64,000 nucleotides of DNA from Carallia brachiata (taxonomy: Eukaryota; Streptophyta; Magnoliopsida; Malpighiales; Rhizophoraceae). The notes under the pieces are model-generated. The model saw only the letters and a list, made by a program, of their open reading frames with translations, ran no database searches and was not told the DNA's origin. Below, one piece after another: positions 34,247 to 47,010 of this stretch; position 1 is the first letter of the stretch, and each line of letters opens with the position of its first letter. The translations under genes and the position numbers were made by a program. Location of the stretch: contig JADCRB010000029.1 in the NCBI GenBank assembly GCA_021464245.1, positions 1,965,229 to 2,029,228 of the forward strand, written 5' to 3'.

Positions 34247-37200
34247 ATGAGGGGATCGCAATCAGAGACGAAGTTATTGCAAGAGCTGTTGCTGTACGCG
34301 GCGAGTGCAGCCTTAAGTTGTCTGGTCTTGTTCGCGGGGCTCCGCCACCTCGACCCGAACCGGGAGGCATCCAAGAAAGCCCTCGAACACAAGAAGGAAA
34401 TCGCCAAGCGCTTGGGTCGTCCTCTTATCAACACCAATCCTTATGAGGTTTGGGGGGATTTTGGGTTTTTGAGTGGTTTATTGTTTTTGATGGTTTTTGC
34501 CATTGATTTCTGCTTAACAATTGAAGGGTTTATGATATTATTCTTAATTCCGTTTATATGATTATGATGTTAATTTAATTTCTGTGTGTTGACACCAAAG
34601 TCCAAACAATGTTATCCCAAGTTGAATAATGGTGCCAGTGAGGGTTTGGCATCAGAAAAAATAGGGCTTATAGTTTACAATCGAATTGGGTAATTTCATT
34701 TTCTTCGTCTTTGTACGTCTGTTTCAGTTTCACTTAGTGTGCTTTCTCAAGTAAGTTTTTTTCTTTGAAAACAATCACGAATATTGCTTTTTTTTAAACC
34801 TTTTTTTAATGAATTATGGATTAGCCTCCCCTTGGTTCCTTCTGTCTTGTTGTCTGGTGTTTTGAGTTGCTGCTGGCATCTCGCGCATCTGATTTACGTA
34901 GATATATCTATTGTATTGAGGTAGATATATCACCACCCCCATGTGACAACTGATGGTACGGTTAGCTTAGCGTTCTGTGGGTTGGCTACTATCTTAAAAT
35001 AGGAGTCCTCCTACTTTGGCGGCTTCCAGTTTCAGCAATGTTTGGCAATATTTAGCAATATCTTATGTATACCACAAAAAATGAATCCCCTCGAACTTCA
35101 CAAATTATGGGGTGGATCTGTTTTTTTGGCTCTGAAATTGGCACCGATGTCCATGAAATTCCTGGTAAATTTAGATATAGATGATCAGTTTCTTGTGACG
35201 TAACAGGGAACAAAAGCTATTCTTCTGTCGCGAAAGATTTTCTTTAGTCTATGCTATGTGGAAGCTTGGCCAGTCCTTAGTTATTGGCTTAATTGAAGGT
35301 CCATATGTTATGTCTGTCTCATTCATCTCAATCGGACCAAGGGCTGAAGAATTTGTGTTCAATGTTGCTCATCAAAATATGAATCTGCTTCCAGTTGTTT
35401 CTGATATGTATTCTTGTATCTGGGCAGGATGTAATTGCCTGTGATGTTATAAACCCTGATAACATTGATGTGGAATTTGAATCCATCGGAGGATTGGAGA
35501 CTATCAAGCGAGCTTTGTATGAACTGGTGATTCTTCCACTGAAAAGGCCTGAGCTCTTTTCGCATGGAAAGCTACTTGGGCCTCAGAAAGGAGTCTTGTT
35601 GTATGGACCACCAGGCACTGGGAAGACTATGATTGCCAAGGCCATTGCAAAAGAGTCTGGAGCTGTTTTCATCAATGTGAGGGTCTCCAATCTGATGAGC
35701 AAGTGGTTTGGTGATGCGCAAAAGCTTGGTGAGCATGTTGACATAGCCTCTTTGGCTTTGAAGTTTTGCTGTTGCTATGGCCAATACAAAAGCTTTCCAT
35801 AAATTTTTCATGCCCTTTCAGATTATAGAAACTTGCGGACATTTTATTGTTTTGGGATGAAATTCCAAGCTCCAGAAATATATCTGAACTTGCTATCTGT
35901 GTTTAAGATGGGATACATATATCGCGTATATCTTCAACATGCCTTTTTCTTGTTAAACGCACATGATGAGATGTTTCCGCAAAAAGGTTGTGCATTTGTG
36001 TGTGTGGCACAACATTCATGTTTATTTGGAGCAAGGCGAAAACTAGTGCTGGACTTTTATGGAGTTTTTCTATCTTAATATTAATGCAATTAATTTTATC
36101 AAATTAAGTCTCCAAACTATTTGAAAATTTTCACTTTTGTTGGATGTGTGCTAAGTAACATGGTTAGGACATTAAGATGGTAACTATGTGATTCCCTGCT
36201 GTCAAGACTCACTGCTTGATTCTGATCAATTGCTGTTGATTTTTGCTATACTGTTGCAGTGGCTGCTGTCTTTAGCCTGGCTTATAAGCTGCAGCCAGCT
36301 ATTATATTTATTGACGAGGTTGACAGCTTTCTGGGGCAGCGTCGCACCACAGATCACGAGGCAATGGCCAATATGAAAACTGAGTTTATGGCTTTGTGGG
36401 ATGGCTTTACAACAGACCGTAAGTTTTGTTCTTGGAATGCTGGCAATTTGGATTTTCTTGTCATGGAACCTTCATCAAACATGTGTTCTATCCAACTTCT
36501 ATGATTCAGGTCACTCATATTTTGGTTAAATTAGACCATTCTGTGCTTATTCACATATTTGTGTTCATTCAGAGAATGCACAAGTGATGGTTCTTGCTGC
36601 AACGAATCGTCCATCTGAGCTTGATGAAGCAATACTTAGGCGTCTTCCTCAGGCCTTTGAGATCAGGATGCCTGATCGTAGGGAGAGAGCCCAAATATTG
36701 AAGGTTATATTAAAGGGTGAGAGGGTTGAAGACAGCATTAATTTTGACCACATAGCAGGTCTGACTGACGGTTACACAGGGTCAGACCTTCTTGAACTCT
36801 GCAAGAAAGCAGCTTACTTTCCTATTCGGGATCTGCTAGACAAGGAGAGGAAGGGGAAACGATCTAGTGTAAGCTATATGGATCGCCTTTCTCCTCCATT
36901 TTATTATTGTTCATTTGTCTCTGGAACAACGTTGGCAAATTTATCTGCTGTCTCCACGATCTGCACCTTTATCGATGCCGATTTATAGCATTTGCTTGAA
37001 TGTTAAATATGCTGCACCTTGTGGTTTCAGGACTTTGTTTTGTTTTGCTGGAGTCAGTCTTGGCTCTCTATAGCTGAATGTGGGACACCGTTAGGATTGA
37101 TATAGCAGTTCTTTGAAATTATAGGTGGAAAAAATTGTTTCCACATAAATAGATAGAAATAAATGTTTTCCCCAATGTTTTTAAGAATTTAAGGGTTACC

Positions 37201-37490
37201 TACCGTTGTTGGAAAGTTCTATATTACATGTTACCTGTTTTTCTGAGCTTGTTGTGATATGATTCCTTTCTCAGGCCCCGAGGCCATTGTCCCAGTCAGA
37301 TCTGGAGAATGTTCTTGCCACCTCAACCAAGACAGGGGTAGTTGCCAGTGAGTACACTAGGTTGAGTTCACAATCACAGGGCTGGCCTAGGCAGGCCGAT
37401 GATTACGAGGTTCAAGCTACAATCAAGGAGGTATCGAAGCTTGTACTTTCCCAAATATTGAACATGCGATCAGATGTGCAGGACTCCTGA
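34247..37490 (+). CDS. Msp1/ATAD1-type AAA+ ATPase, membrane-anchored
   Basis: Family members sit in mitochondrial or peroxisomal outer membranes and extract mislocalised tail-anchored proteins. Five exons: 34247-34447, 35428-35728, 36260-36418, 36573-36868 and 37275-37490. All junctions are GT-AG, phases agree, and the protein is 390 residues. An N-terminal membrane segment (LLLYAASAALSCLVLFAGL, ~13-31) is followed by HLDPNREASKKALEHKKE. The AAA core has Walker A GPPGTGKT (127-134), the pore-loop region MSKWFGDAQKL, Walker B AIIFIDEVDSFLGQRR, sensor-1 MVLAATNRPSELD, and the arginine-finger region EAILRRLPQAF. The helical lid contains GYTGSDLLELCKKAA. No frame problem is seen. It resembles Arabidopsis At5g53540, in line with gene order. 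The substrate in plants is inferred from yeast Msp1 and animal ATAD1. Confidence 0.96.
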
Positions 37491-39812
37491 AATTCTCATC
37501 TTTAGTCAACATATTTGTGAGCACTCTCGTGTTTTTGTAGAATCATGCTCAGCAAGATCTTTTAATTTATTTGATGCTGCACTGGTGGAACCCCACAATA
37601 TGTAGCTAATCGTGGATACATTAGAGTTCCAAATTTTGGAACAGTATAGTTGTTGCTTATTGGAACGTGGGACCCATCTGCCTTTCTTTACATATGGAAT
37701 GTAATACTTTCAAGAATAGTAATCTGAGGCAAAAGTTTGGTTAATTCAGAGTACTGTTGTTATTGTCGTCAACTTTTTGGCAATGGTTTTTGGTGTCCTA
37801 CAAGATGAGAAAGGATCTTGAAGATGTATATTGATCTTGGCTCTGTTGTTGATCTGTCGGGATATTTCGGAATTGGAATGGTCATTGCAATATCTGTTTT
37901 TGGTTTTGGGAAAAATATCACTGTCAGTGTCAACGCCATCTCTATCATTTGTGCTATACGAAGTACATGTGTGCTTGCAGGTCACATGACTTATTTCCTA
38001 GTATAAATAACATAGGAAGAATCCAATTTCGAGTCTTTGAGCAATGGTTAAGATCGTTTCAGTTGATTTTGTGTAAGTGAGATATGCTGGTCTTAGTTGC
38101 CCACCTGACCTAAACGTAAAATTAGAAAAACGGTTAGAGGGAGTTGCAATTCGTGGTTTGAATTGGGTTCTCATAACGTTTTTTTTTTTTAGTGGAGTGG
38201 TAGCTCAATATTAGGGAGGAGGCGGATAAGGGAGGGAATTGGAATGCAAATTCCAGTCGTTCTAAAAAGGAGTACATATCTTTTATTATTCCAATTACAT
38301 TGGATTTTCAGCCCTTAAAACTTTATAAAACAATGGAACAAGACAGAATTAAGTTAGGAGAGATTGGATGAGAATGATCATCAGTTTGCTGGTAGATGAT
38401 GAATTGATGATGAGACATAGCGTTCATTAGCTTGGAAAATTGTAACTTTCCGAGAAAGTGTTCGCACAATAAGGGAGTTCAGAAAAATACATGGACTTTC
38501 GATGATGAGAAGTAGAAGAAGACGGACTTATGTGTGGCAGATAAACAAGCCCTACAGGCTCGAGCTTAATTAATGCAGGCTAGATGTGCGAGTTTGGCTA
38601 AGGCCACAATTTCAGTAAGCTGTTTAATTCACTTATCTAAGATAAAATTTAGACTTCACTTATAAATAACTTTCGTCTTCCTAATTCACAATGACAACAA
38701 AAATAAAACAGCCTATTTTTTTTTTTTTGACTTTAGGTATCGAAAGTTCTATAACAATTTAAGATTTTTAAAAACCTCCCAAAAGCTGTCAATTTCTTCT
38801 TCTTGTTTTTTTTTTATTTAATAAGCGAAGAAAAAACGCATGAGCAAGCTAGGAAAGGAGGGTCGTAATTCCCAAATGATGAGTTTGCTCGGTGCACACT
38901 GCACAGCTGTGTTGCTGATATTTGTTCGTAGGGTTGTTAAGGTGCGGTCTGTGTTGTTAAATACAATTTAATCCGAATAAGATAGATTTATTTGAGATCT
39001 TAGTATGAGATAAATTTATCTCAATTTTAATTTATTTTTTTGTTAAAAAATTTAATCTAATTGAACTTCTAACTCAATTAATTTGTAGCCCGTATGACCT
39101 TATCATGTGGAGGTTATTTAAGCCATTTGTTCTTCCTACTTCATACAGATTTATCTGATATCCTCACGTCAGTCTAATATATGAAATCGTTTAATATTAA
39201 TAGAACGATTTTTTTTTTGTTAAAAAAAAAAAAATCCCAAATGGTCCTCCTTCGGAGACCACGTGAAATACACGCACAAGCAGATGCATTTGGATTTGAG
39301 CAGATACTAATACACTTGCCGGTCTTCCTTTCCTCTCTCTCTCTCTCTCTCTGCAGCCAACCCTAAAAAGTAATAACTCAAACAAGACAGAGACAACAAC
39401 AAGAAAACAGAGCATCGATCAAGGCTTTGTAAGAGAGTCCTTCCCATTTAGGGTTCTCTATCTCTCCCTCTCTCTCCTTTTCCTTGTCCTTTTTGATTGC
39501 TTTTTTTAAATCAGCGAACAATCGCTTGTTTTTTTTTTGCCTAAAATTGTTGATCCAGAGTCAGATTTCAGCTAAATCGAATCTCGGATATTGGATCCGC
39601 GATTCAAAATTTTTTTTGTTCTTTTTAATACTCATTTCTATATTTTTTTTCCTCGTTTGATTTTCGGTTTTCCATCTTTTATTTGGGCTCTCCGATTTTT
39701 TCTTTTCTTTTTTTTTTTGGGTGATTCTTGAACTTTGATTTTGCATTGATGATGGTCAGTCTATTGCAGGTGATTCTGATTACAGTTTTAAGGACTCTAA
39801 ACAAGCAGCAGC
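37491..39812 (+). other. Intergenic region and VPS26 5' leader
   Basis: The first ~300 bp probably hold the AAA ATPase 3' UTR. From about 39400 onward lies the probable VPS26 5' leader, with a (CT)n tract at ~39333-39353 (ctctctctctctctctctct) and a pyrimidine-rich stretch at ~39460-39490. A possible 5'-UTR intron donor is seen around 39769 (ttgcaggtgattct). No other gene is supported. Confidence 0.4.
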
Positions 39813-42800
39813 ATGGTAATGGATCATTAACCCCCACACTTACTCTTCTGTTTTCCTTTTCTGAATTCGTATATATTGTGTGTTAATTGTTGTTGACTTG
39901 AGTTGTGATTGAATTTTACCAGAATTATCTTATTGGAGCTTTCAAGCCTGCTTGTAATATTTCCATCACGTTTACGGATGGGAAAACTCGAAAGCAGGTA
40001 GTCTAATTTTTATTTCTAATCTCAAGTTTAGTTTGTTAGTATTTGGTTTTAGAATGGTAAACCCGGATAATTTAAAGTCAGCAGTTGGAAGAAGAATCAT
40101 GTAGTGGTCACAATGTGGTTTTTTTTTTAATTTATTGCCTGGAAATGACTGCAATGTTTTTGAGAGGTACTTGTGATCTACCCAACGCTGTGTACTTGTT
40201 TAATGGGTTGCGTTGAGCTTCCTAAGGCTGCAGGTTGCCGATCAAAGGTTGCAAAAATGACTTAATTGTATGTTTTTCGTGTGGATATGATGATATGTCT
40301 GTTGATGTTGTTATTATTATTCATGTATGCTGGGCAGGTCCCAATGAAGAAAGAAAATGGTCAGACGGTTATGGTTCCGCTTTTTCAAAGTCAAGAAAAT
40401 ATTGCTGGAAAGGTAACCTGTTTAGTAGTGAATTGTTCACATTTGATAATGCATCTCATTTTGTATTTTAGCCAGAGTGCTTCAAAACCTTTTCCATTTG
40501 GCCTGTCATAGATTACAATAGAACCACTTCAAGGGAAGAAGGTTGAACACAATGGTGTTAAAGTTGAGCTTCTTGGTCAAATTGGTGAGTTTTCCTGTGA
40601 TTTCTTTGTATTACAAATTTTTTTGGGTAGATTATATAGCTTTGAAAGCGTATTTTCTTTTGATTGAAGCTTAATGCTGATGCATATTGATGAACGTTAG
40701 TGCAGAACTTGGTTTAAAGTATGGGGCCAAGCCCATTATTTGGTGCTTGAACTTGTCTTCCATTCTTGATTTCGTCCCTCAATTTTCGAAATTCTTGATT
40801 CCCTTCCTGACTTTTATTTAAAGTGTTAAACCGATCCTCCATCATTAAGGTTCCGTTACTATGACAAAGAAAAAATATTAAAAATCAAACTTTCCTTTCA
40901 AAAACCATAATAAATTTTCAGAAATTTCTAAATAGTTCTTATGTCAAATATTTCTAATTTGATGATCTATTGCATTTTATAATTTTATAATATAATTCAG
41001 CATACTGAGATAATTTTATGTAAATATCACAGGGAATTGTTGAGAATCAAATTTTATCTGCCAAAGTACATGAGAGTCATTTTTAATTTCAAATATTCAT
41101 AATATATTGCAGTAAAAATATGACTGTGATGGTCTTGGTGAAGCTGCTGATTGCTAACTCAGTGCTCCTAAGAATTTCTTCGCATAAGATGTAAACTAGT
41201 TTTTATATGTAGTTGAAGCTGCTATTCTGTTACTGGTCATAAGCATTTTCTTTGGATAAACTTTCTGATTTCTCTATCCTATTAAAAATGTCACAGGCCC
41301 AGCCATGGAGTTTACACTTGCTTATTGAAAATTGACTGTCAATGTAGATATTTTTCCTTCTACAAAAGTTTGGTTGCTGGCAGTACCATTTCTTCAGTAT
41401 TTGTTAGAGGAATGCTTTCAAAAGATGGCTGAGTTTTTTCTCTTTTATATTGAGATGATATTGATAAGGATATATATTCCTCTTTGCAGAGATGTACTTT
41501 GACAGAGGAAATTTTTATGATTTTACTTCCCTTGGTAAGCAAGCTGGCTTTGATTTATATCTGTTGGTTTTTCCGATTTGTTGCTTTTGTAAATTTCAAA
41601 GTATTCAGAGCAATATTGAACCAGCTAGTTGTGCCAAAAAATGAGAGAAATTACCTTTAGCCTAATCTGGTTTCCCAACAAAAATGAGTGAACTGCTTTA
41701 ACAAAAGCTCAAGTCAATGATATAGGATGAAACTTGGTAATCAACCACTCGCATCCTAAATCAAAATTCATATTTTAAAAGAAAAAACTTTATTAGCTAG
41801 TAGTTTGGGGAATAGATGCTTGGGACAAAGATGTCCTTGGGAAGCTATAAGTTTTCTCTGGTCATTGCTCTTCAATTATAACTTGAAGAGATAGTTACAC
41901 ATTTACTTCTGCTTGTCTATTTTTGTGTCTCTGTGGGGAACTAAAATAATTTGGGACAGGGAAATATTATGATAAATAGGAATAATCTTTAAATTTTTTC
42001 CTTTACATATCATCTTCTACATCATGAAATTGACAGTTTAGCACTCATCTATATGTGCTGTATACCTGCTTTTCTGCCCTATCGTTTTTGGTTAACTTTT
42101 TCCTTGTGCAAAGGTATTTTCATATCAATATATTCGTGTATATGGAAATTTATTTATATGATATCATGTATATGATCATTCCTGGATATTATACAAGGAA
42201 ACATATTTAATAGACGTCATTTAGTGAAGCGTTTAATAACTGTAGGCATTAAGGTTTGATCACAGGTTCAACATTTTCTCTAAATTTAGCCACTGATATC
42301 CCATCTACCTAGTCTGGGTCATTGGCTCGGCTTTAGAACGTTGATTAAGACGCGGACAGGTGGTAAAAGGTGACAATAATTAAGACAATAAGATTAACTT
42401 ATGGGTTAACCATCAAGCTTTATACCTCAAGCCCTTTAAAAGGCTTTGGAGGGCAGAGGTTGGTGTTTCAAATCCCTACATCTCCTACATAATTTGCTTG
42501 TCAAAAAAAAAAAAAAAAAAAACTCAATGGGTTTTCATAATTTCCTTATAGTTATGACTTTTTTTTTTTTTCTGTTTATCTTTCTAAAGGTTTCAAGCGG
42601 TGGAGTTTTAGTTTTTCTATTTAATCTAGTTCAAGTAAATGACTTATTCAGTTTTGTGGTGTGCTTCAACTTTGGACTTGAAATATCTGAGCAAAATAAA
42701 TTAGAGAAAAAGGAGAGTGAGTAAAGGCTGTGATTGTTTACTTGACTGCAGTTCGTGAGCTGGATGTCCCGGGAGAAATATATGAAAGAAAAACATATCC

Positions 42801-44899
42801 GTTTGAATTCTCTACGGTTGAAATGCCATACGAGACATACAACGGGATAAATGTGAGGCTGAGGTATGCCACTTCTTGCTTTGAAGTTTTAAATTAAATC
42901 CATTTGTTTTTTGGTAATTTCTAGCAGTCTTTGTGGGTTTGTTCAAATTCAGAAATAACTAAGAAGGTGTGATTGCCTAGAAATAGCTTTGTTGATGTAA
43001 TCTTCCTTATACGCTGTGCCTCTATTGGATGACTATGAAAAGAACACTTGCTCATAACATGCCTATTTTATAATTGTAAGATTGGTTAGTTCTGTGAGAT
43101 GGACGGATGAGTGATAATGGGCAGCTCATTTGACTATATTTTGCCCATTGTTACAGGTATGTTCTGAAGGTCACTGTTAGTCGTGGTTATGCTGGAAGCA
43201 TAATTGAATACCAGGACTTTGTGGTAATTCCTCCCTCCCTCTCTCTCTCTCTCTCTCCCACTCTCTCAACCCACCTCCCTCTTCCCTTTCCCAAAGCCCC
43301 TACGCTCAAATACCCCATATTTGGTAATTAACAAGGTCTGATGCACTGTATTGTATTTTGCTAGGATTTTTACCTCATTCTTGGTGCATTTATCTCTGTT
43401 GTGTATAGAATATCCTGCTGAATCTTGAGTTTATAAGTGTGAAAGGAGTCAAAGGACTCATGTTTGCACTTTGATTAAAAGTTGGCATTTGGCTATGGGA
43501 GTAATGTAATAAGTCTTGCATACCATTCAGTGTTCACTTATATTGCATCTTTTCTTATGTTTGTTTTTGTGTCAATGCGTGTACCAGGTTCGCAACTATT
43601 CCCCACCTCCACCGATCAATAATAGCATCAAGGTAAGTGCTGCGTTTCACATTTTTACCATGAATTTCCACTGTATTTTTACTTATTCACTGCGTTTCAC
43701 GTTTGTACCATGAATTTCCACTGTATTTTTATTTATTCAACTTGCTTTGATTATGATTATGGCAGTTTTATGAATTTGAAACTTCATTTTAAGCATGATG
43801 GCTCGTGCAGATGGAAGTTGGAATTGAAGATTGCCTGCACATCGAGTTTGAGTACAACAAAAGCAAGTAAGTCATACATATGTCAATAAGGTGTTGATTT
43901 GTTTCCTTTGAATGTAGTGCTGGGTTCCAGCACAATATGTGGGATTATATTTTTCTTCTGGTTGCCGAGTTATCTGCTTTCAATAAGTTGTCATGCTACT
44001 AAGGGCTATGCATGTGGCATAACATTTGTGTTAGTGTATGGCCAATGCATTGATGCTCGTGGCACAGTTGAATAATGTGGTTGTTGTAGGAACTAAATTA
44101 GATGGCGAATTTGTGCCATCTGGCTTGGAAGGGAGTATCTTTCCTGCAGCTTATTTGAAATTTGATTGTGCAGGTACCATCTGAAAGATGTGATTATTGG
44201 CAAGATATATTTTCTCCTTGTTAGAATTAAGATAAAGAATATGGATCTTGAGATCAGACGCCGAGAATCAACAGGATCAGGGGCAAATACGCATGTAGAA
44301 ACTGAGACACTAGCTAAATTTGAGTTGATGGATGGAGCTCCTGTTAGAGGTATGCCCACGTCCTTCTCTCTTTTCTCTTTTTCTCTGGAGCATCATCCAC
44401 TGTTCTTTGAGTTTCTTGTGTCATATCAATAACATAATTAGTAGTTAGCATCAAAATGCAGGACAAGAGTGCAACAGGAAACAATATGCAAAAATGACAA
44501 AATTGGATTTAACATAGAAATTTTAGTCCGATATTCCAATATGAGTTCTAATAAGATTGGTTAAACACTTAGTTGAGTTTCAAATCGAAACTTGCTAGCT
44601 TTTTGAATTCAAGGGACGTTTTGATTATGATATAACACCGCTGTGTTGATGCATCTAGACCGATTATTAATCCAATGTATTAAAATCACCTGCTTCTTTC
44701 CTTTTCTTATTTTCCAGGTGAATCTATACCTATCAGACTGTTTCTTAGCCCATATGAATTAACACCAACCCATCGCAACATTAACAACAAATTTAGCGTG
44801 AAGTATTATTTGAACCTTGTTCTAGTTGATGAAGAGGATCGACGCTATTTTAAGCAGCAAGAAGTTACAATCTACAGGCTAGAGGAAAATTCCTCATGA
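39813..44899 (+). CDS. VPS26: Retromer subunit VPS26
   Basis: Arrestin-fold subunit of the retromer core (VPS26-VPS29-VPS35), which recycles sorting receptors from endosomal membranes. Eleven coding exons: 39813-39815 (ATG only), 39923-39997, 40338-40412, 40512-40584, 41490-41534, 42752-42863, 43157-43223, 43588-43632, 43811-43866, 44174-44349 and 44718-44899. They sum to 909 bp or 302 residues, the usual length, with every phase matching. Diagnostic stretches are NYLIGAFKPACNISITF, VPMKKENGQTVMVPLFQSQ, GKKVEHNGVKVELLGQIEMY, FDRGNFYDFTSLVRELDVPG, NMDLEIRRRESTGSGANTHV and NNKFSVKYYLNLVLVDEEDR. The start codon ends exon 1, directly before donor gtaatgg. The reading frame is intact. It fits Arabidopsis VPS26A (At5g53530). 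Confidence 0.97.
43234..43266 (+). repeat. CT microsatellite in a VPS26 intron
   Basis: A (CT)n run, tctctctctctctctctctc, lies just inside the intron after exon 7 of VPS26. Confidence 0.8.
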
Positions 44900-45799
44900 A
44901 AAACATCATGTCGACACTTGTCATTCAATCCACCAAAACAAAATGGAAGATTAGCTGTCCCTGTTTCATTCACCCTGTAAAGATTTAAGGTTAGGATTAA
45001 GTTTTCTGGAGCCATGTTCCTATTTTATGTTTCTTTCAGTTATATCATTGTATACTGTTGGTCACCGAGGGATCTCAACATACACATGCTTGGTTGGTGC
45101 ATTCATTGCACGAAGCTGCAGTCGCGTATGCTGGCAAAGTTGGAGTGCTGAAGATCAGTTGCTTCTGTACTTAATGAAAATATCTGATATTTGGCGGTTG
45201 ATATTGTCTTGTACTGTTGCCGTTTATACGTGAATTTCGTGAGTTCATGATGTGCTTGTGGTGGTTGTTTCTGTTTTACTCCGGAAGTTTTGGCGCGGTG
45301 TCTGTTTTCTGGGAATGTTGGTACTTCTGTTCAGCGACGTGATGTACACATAGCAGATTTTCGCAAAAAACAATGCCTTGAAGACTCAATGAAAATTGCT
45401 TTTCAGGTGTCATGATGCTCGCCATTTTTTGTGTTTGTTTCTAATCTTTATGGAATTCCTAAGAACGGAGAAAGAAATTCAAGCTTGATTTGCTGAGAAT
45501 TGAGATATTGAACCTTAATAATTTTTAATCGCATAACACATGGAGCAAACTCGTTATAGCACTACGGTGGTGATGCTAAAGTTACACGTCCATTGCAGTC
45601 CTTTTGCTTTAAAAGGAAGTTCATACTCTTTAGGATCGACATGCAAGACCTTCCTCTTGTGGGAAACGTTGATGTGATTTAACATACATAAATGCAAATG
45701 GAAAATTATACACTGTTAAGACAATGAGACCATGTAATTAAAAACAAAAATTAGAAGTAGCTATAAGCTAACACTGTACATTGATATGCCATTTTCAGG
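44900..45799 (+). other. VPS26 3' flank
   Basis: The first few hundred bases probably form the VPS26 3' UTR. The rest shows no gene. Confidence 0.4.
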
Positions 45800-47010
45800 A
45801 TTAGTGCATACGCATTTTGCTAGCTAGATCTGCATTCGATGCGTCGTTGTTGTTCACTTTAGCAGGTCTCTTCTTCTTTTTCGCCTTAGTAGATTGCTTT
45901 GCCTTGACAGCAGGCAAATTGATTGATATTGGAGCTATTCCACCCTCTCCAGAACCAAAATTTCAGCGGTGGGCGTACTGTTCACTGCACCTTCTTGCAT
46001 GTAATGGTTTTCCTGGCCCAAGTTCACACTTTGACCTCCTCGTGCTTCTTCTCCCATGTGTTGAACCATAAACACATTCATAGTAACGTTATATTTTATT
46101 ATACTTCTAACTCGTGTATTCAGTAAACTTTCTTTTATTAGGAGGCGTATTGGAACATAAGGTTCACAATAAAAATAGTTTTCTCATTTCATAAATCTCA
46201 TACTCTCATTTTTAGGATTAAAATCAAAGACCTCTAAAATAAAAATATAAATTTTAAATATTGAGGTGTTTTCTAATAGACAGTATTTAATAATTTTAGC
46301 AACTCAGTTACTTTGAACTAACAACAATTACAATTCTGACTGCCTTACTGGTGGTACACTATCTTTCTTACATCTTCCTATTGTGCTTTCTCCACAATTC
46401 ATATATTTTTGGTGTTAGCCTTTCCTAGACATCTTAAATGTTTATAGATTTCGATGTGAGAGTTTGTTGAGTTTATCCTTGTCCTTCGTCCTTGATTTTT
46501 TGGGTCTACTAGGCATCTTATGAAAAAATGGAGGAAATGGTTTTTCATGATCAGATCTTGGCCAAAACAATTATACACAATCAAGAATATCTCCTTGACA
46601 TAGATAGGAAAGATTTGTAAATCCAAGTGCAATCTGACATTAAAAATAGCACAAATTGCACGCTGATAAGGATCCTTCTCAATTCCCTAGACCTACAAGT
46701 ATATTTTTGGCTCATCAGAAAAATTTTATGCTTATCTTCTCCCCCACTACTTCTTAACCACCTTACCATTTAAAATCAGAGAATAATCCAATGCAAACTG
46801 CCTTTTCTTCTCAATAATCTCTATGATCAGTGGACCATAATCCCCTGTTCATTTTTTCGAAGATGCCCTCTGTTGCACAACAAACTTTTGCATAACCATA
46901 ATTTTTGTTTCTTCTAACATGCCATTGAAAATCTCACACATATTATTATCTACCGAATCACAAAGAGATCTTATTCTCTGATACGCCCTACACCTTGTCT
47001 TTGAAGGGTC
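45800..47010 (-). pseudogene. MULE transposase C-terminal relic
   Basis: On the minus strand, blocks follow the order of the C-terminal part of plant MuDR/MULE transposases. They are DNNMCEIFNG (~46915-46945), then a helix-like PLIIEIIEKKR (~46800-46830), then the proline/basic stretch HKMPSRPKKSRTKDKDK, then a degraded CCHC-knuckle remnant YMNCGESTIGRCKK (~46360-46400). A basic tail INLPAVKAKQSTKAKKKKRP (~45830-45925) follows. Several stops and frame changes and an AT-rich interruption at about 46080-46370 break it. The catalytic DDE part is absent. The assignment rests on motif order, since each piece alone is weak. Confidence 0.55.

Noticed and set aside
42430..42490. tRNA-like phrase (ggtgtttcaaatcccta)
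   Set aside because: Only a T-loop-like word; no acceptor stem or anticodon arm could be matched.
44093..44359. 88-codon minus-strand frame
   Set aside because: It is antisense to VPS26 exon 10.
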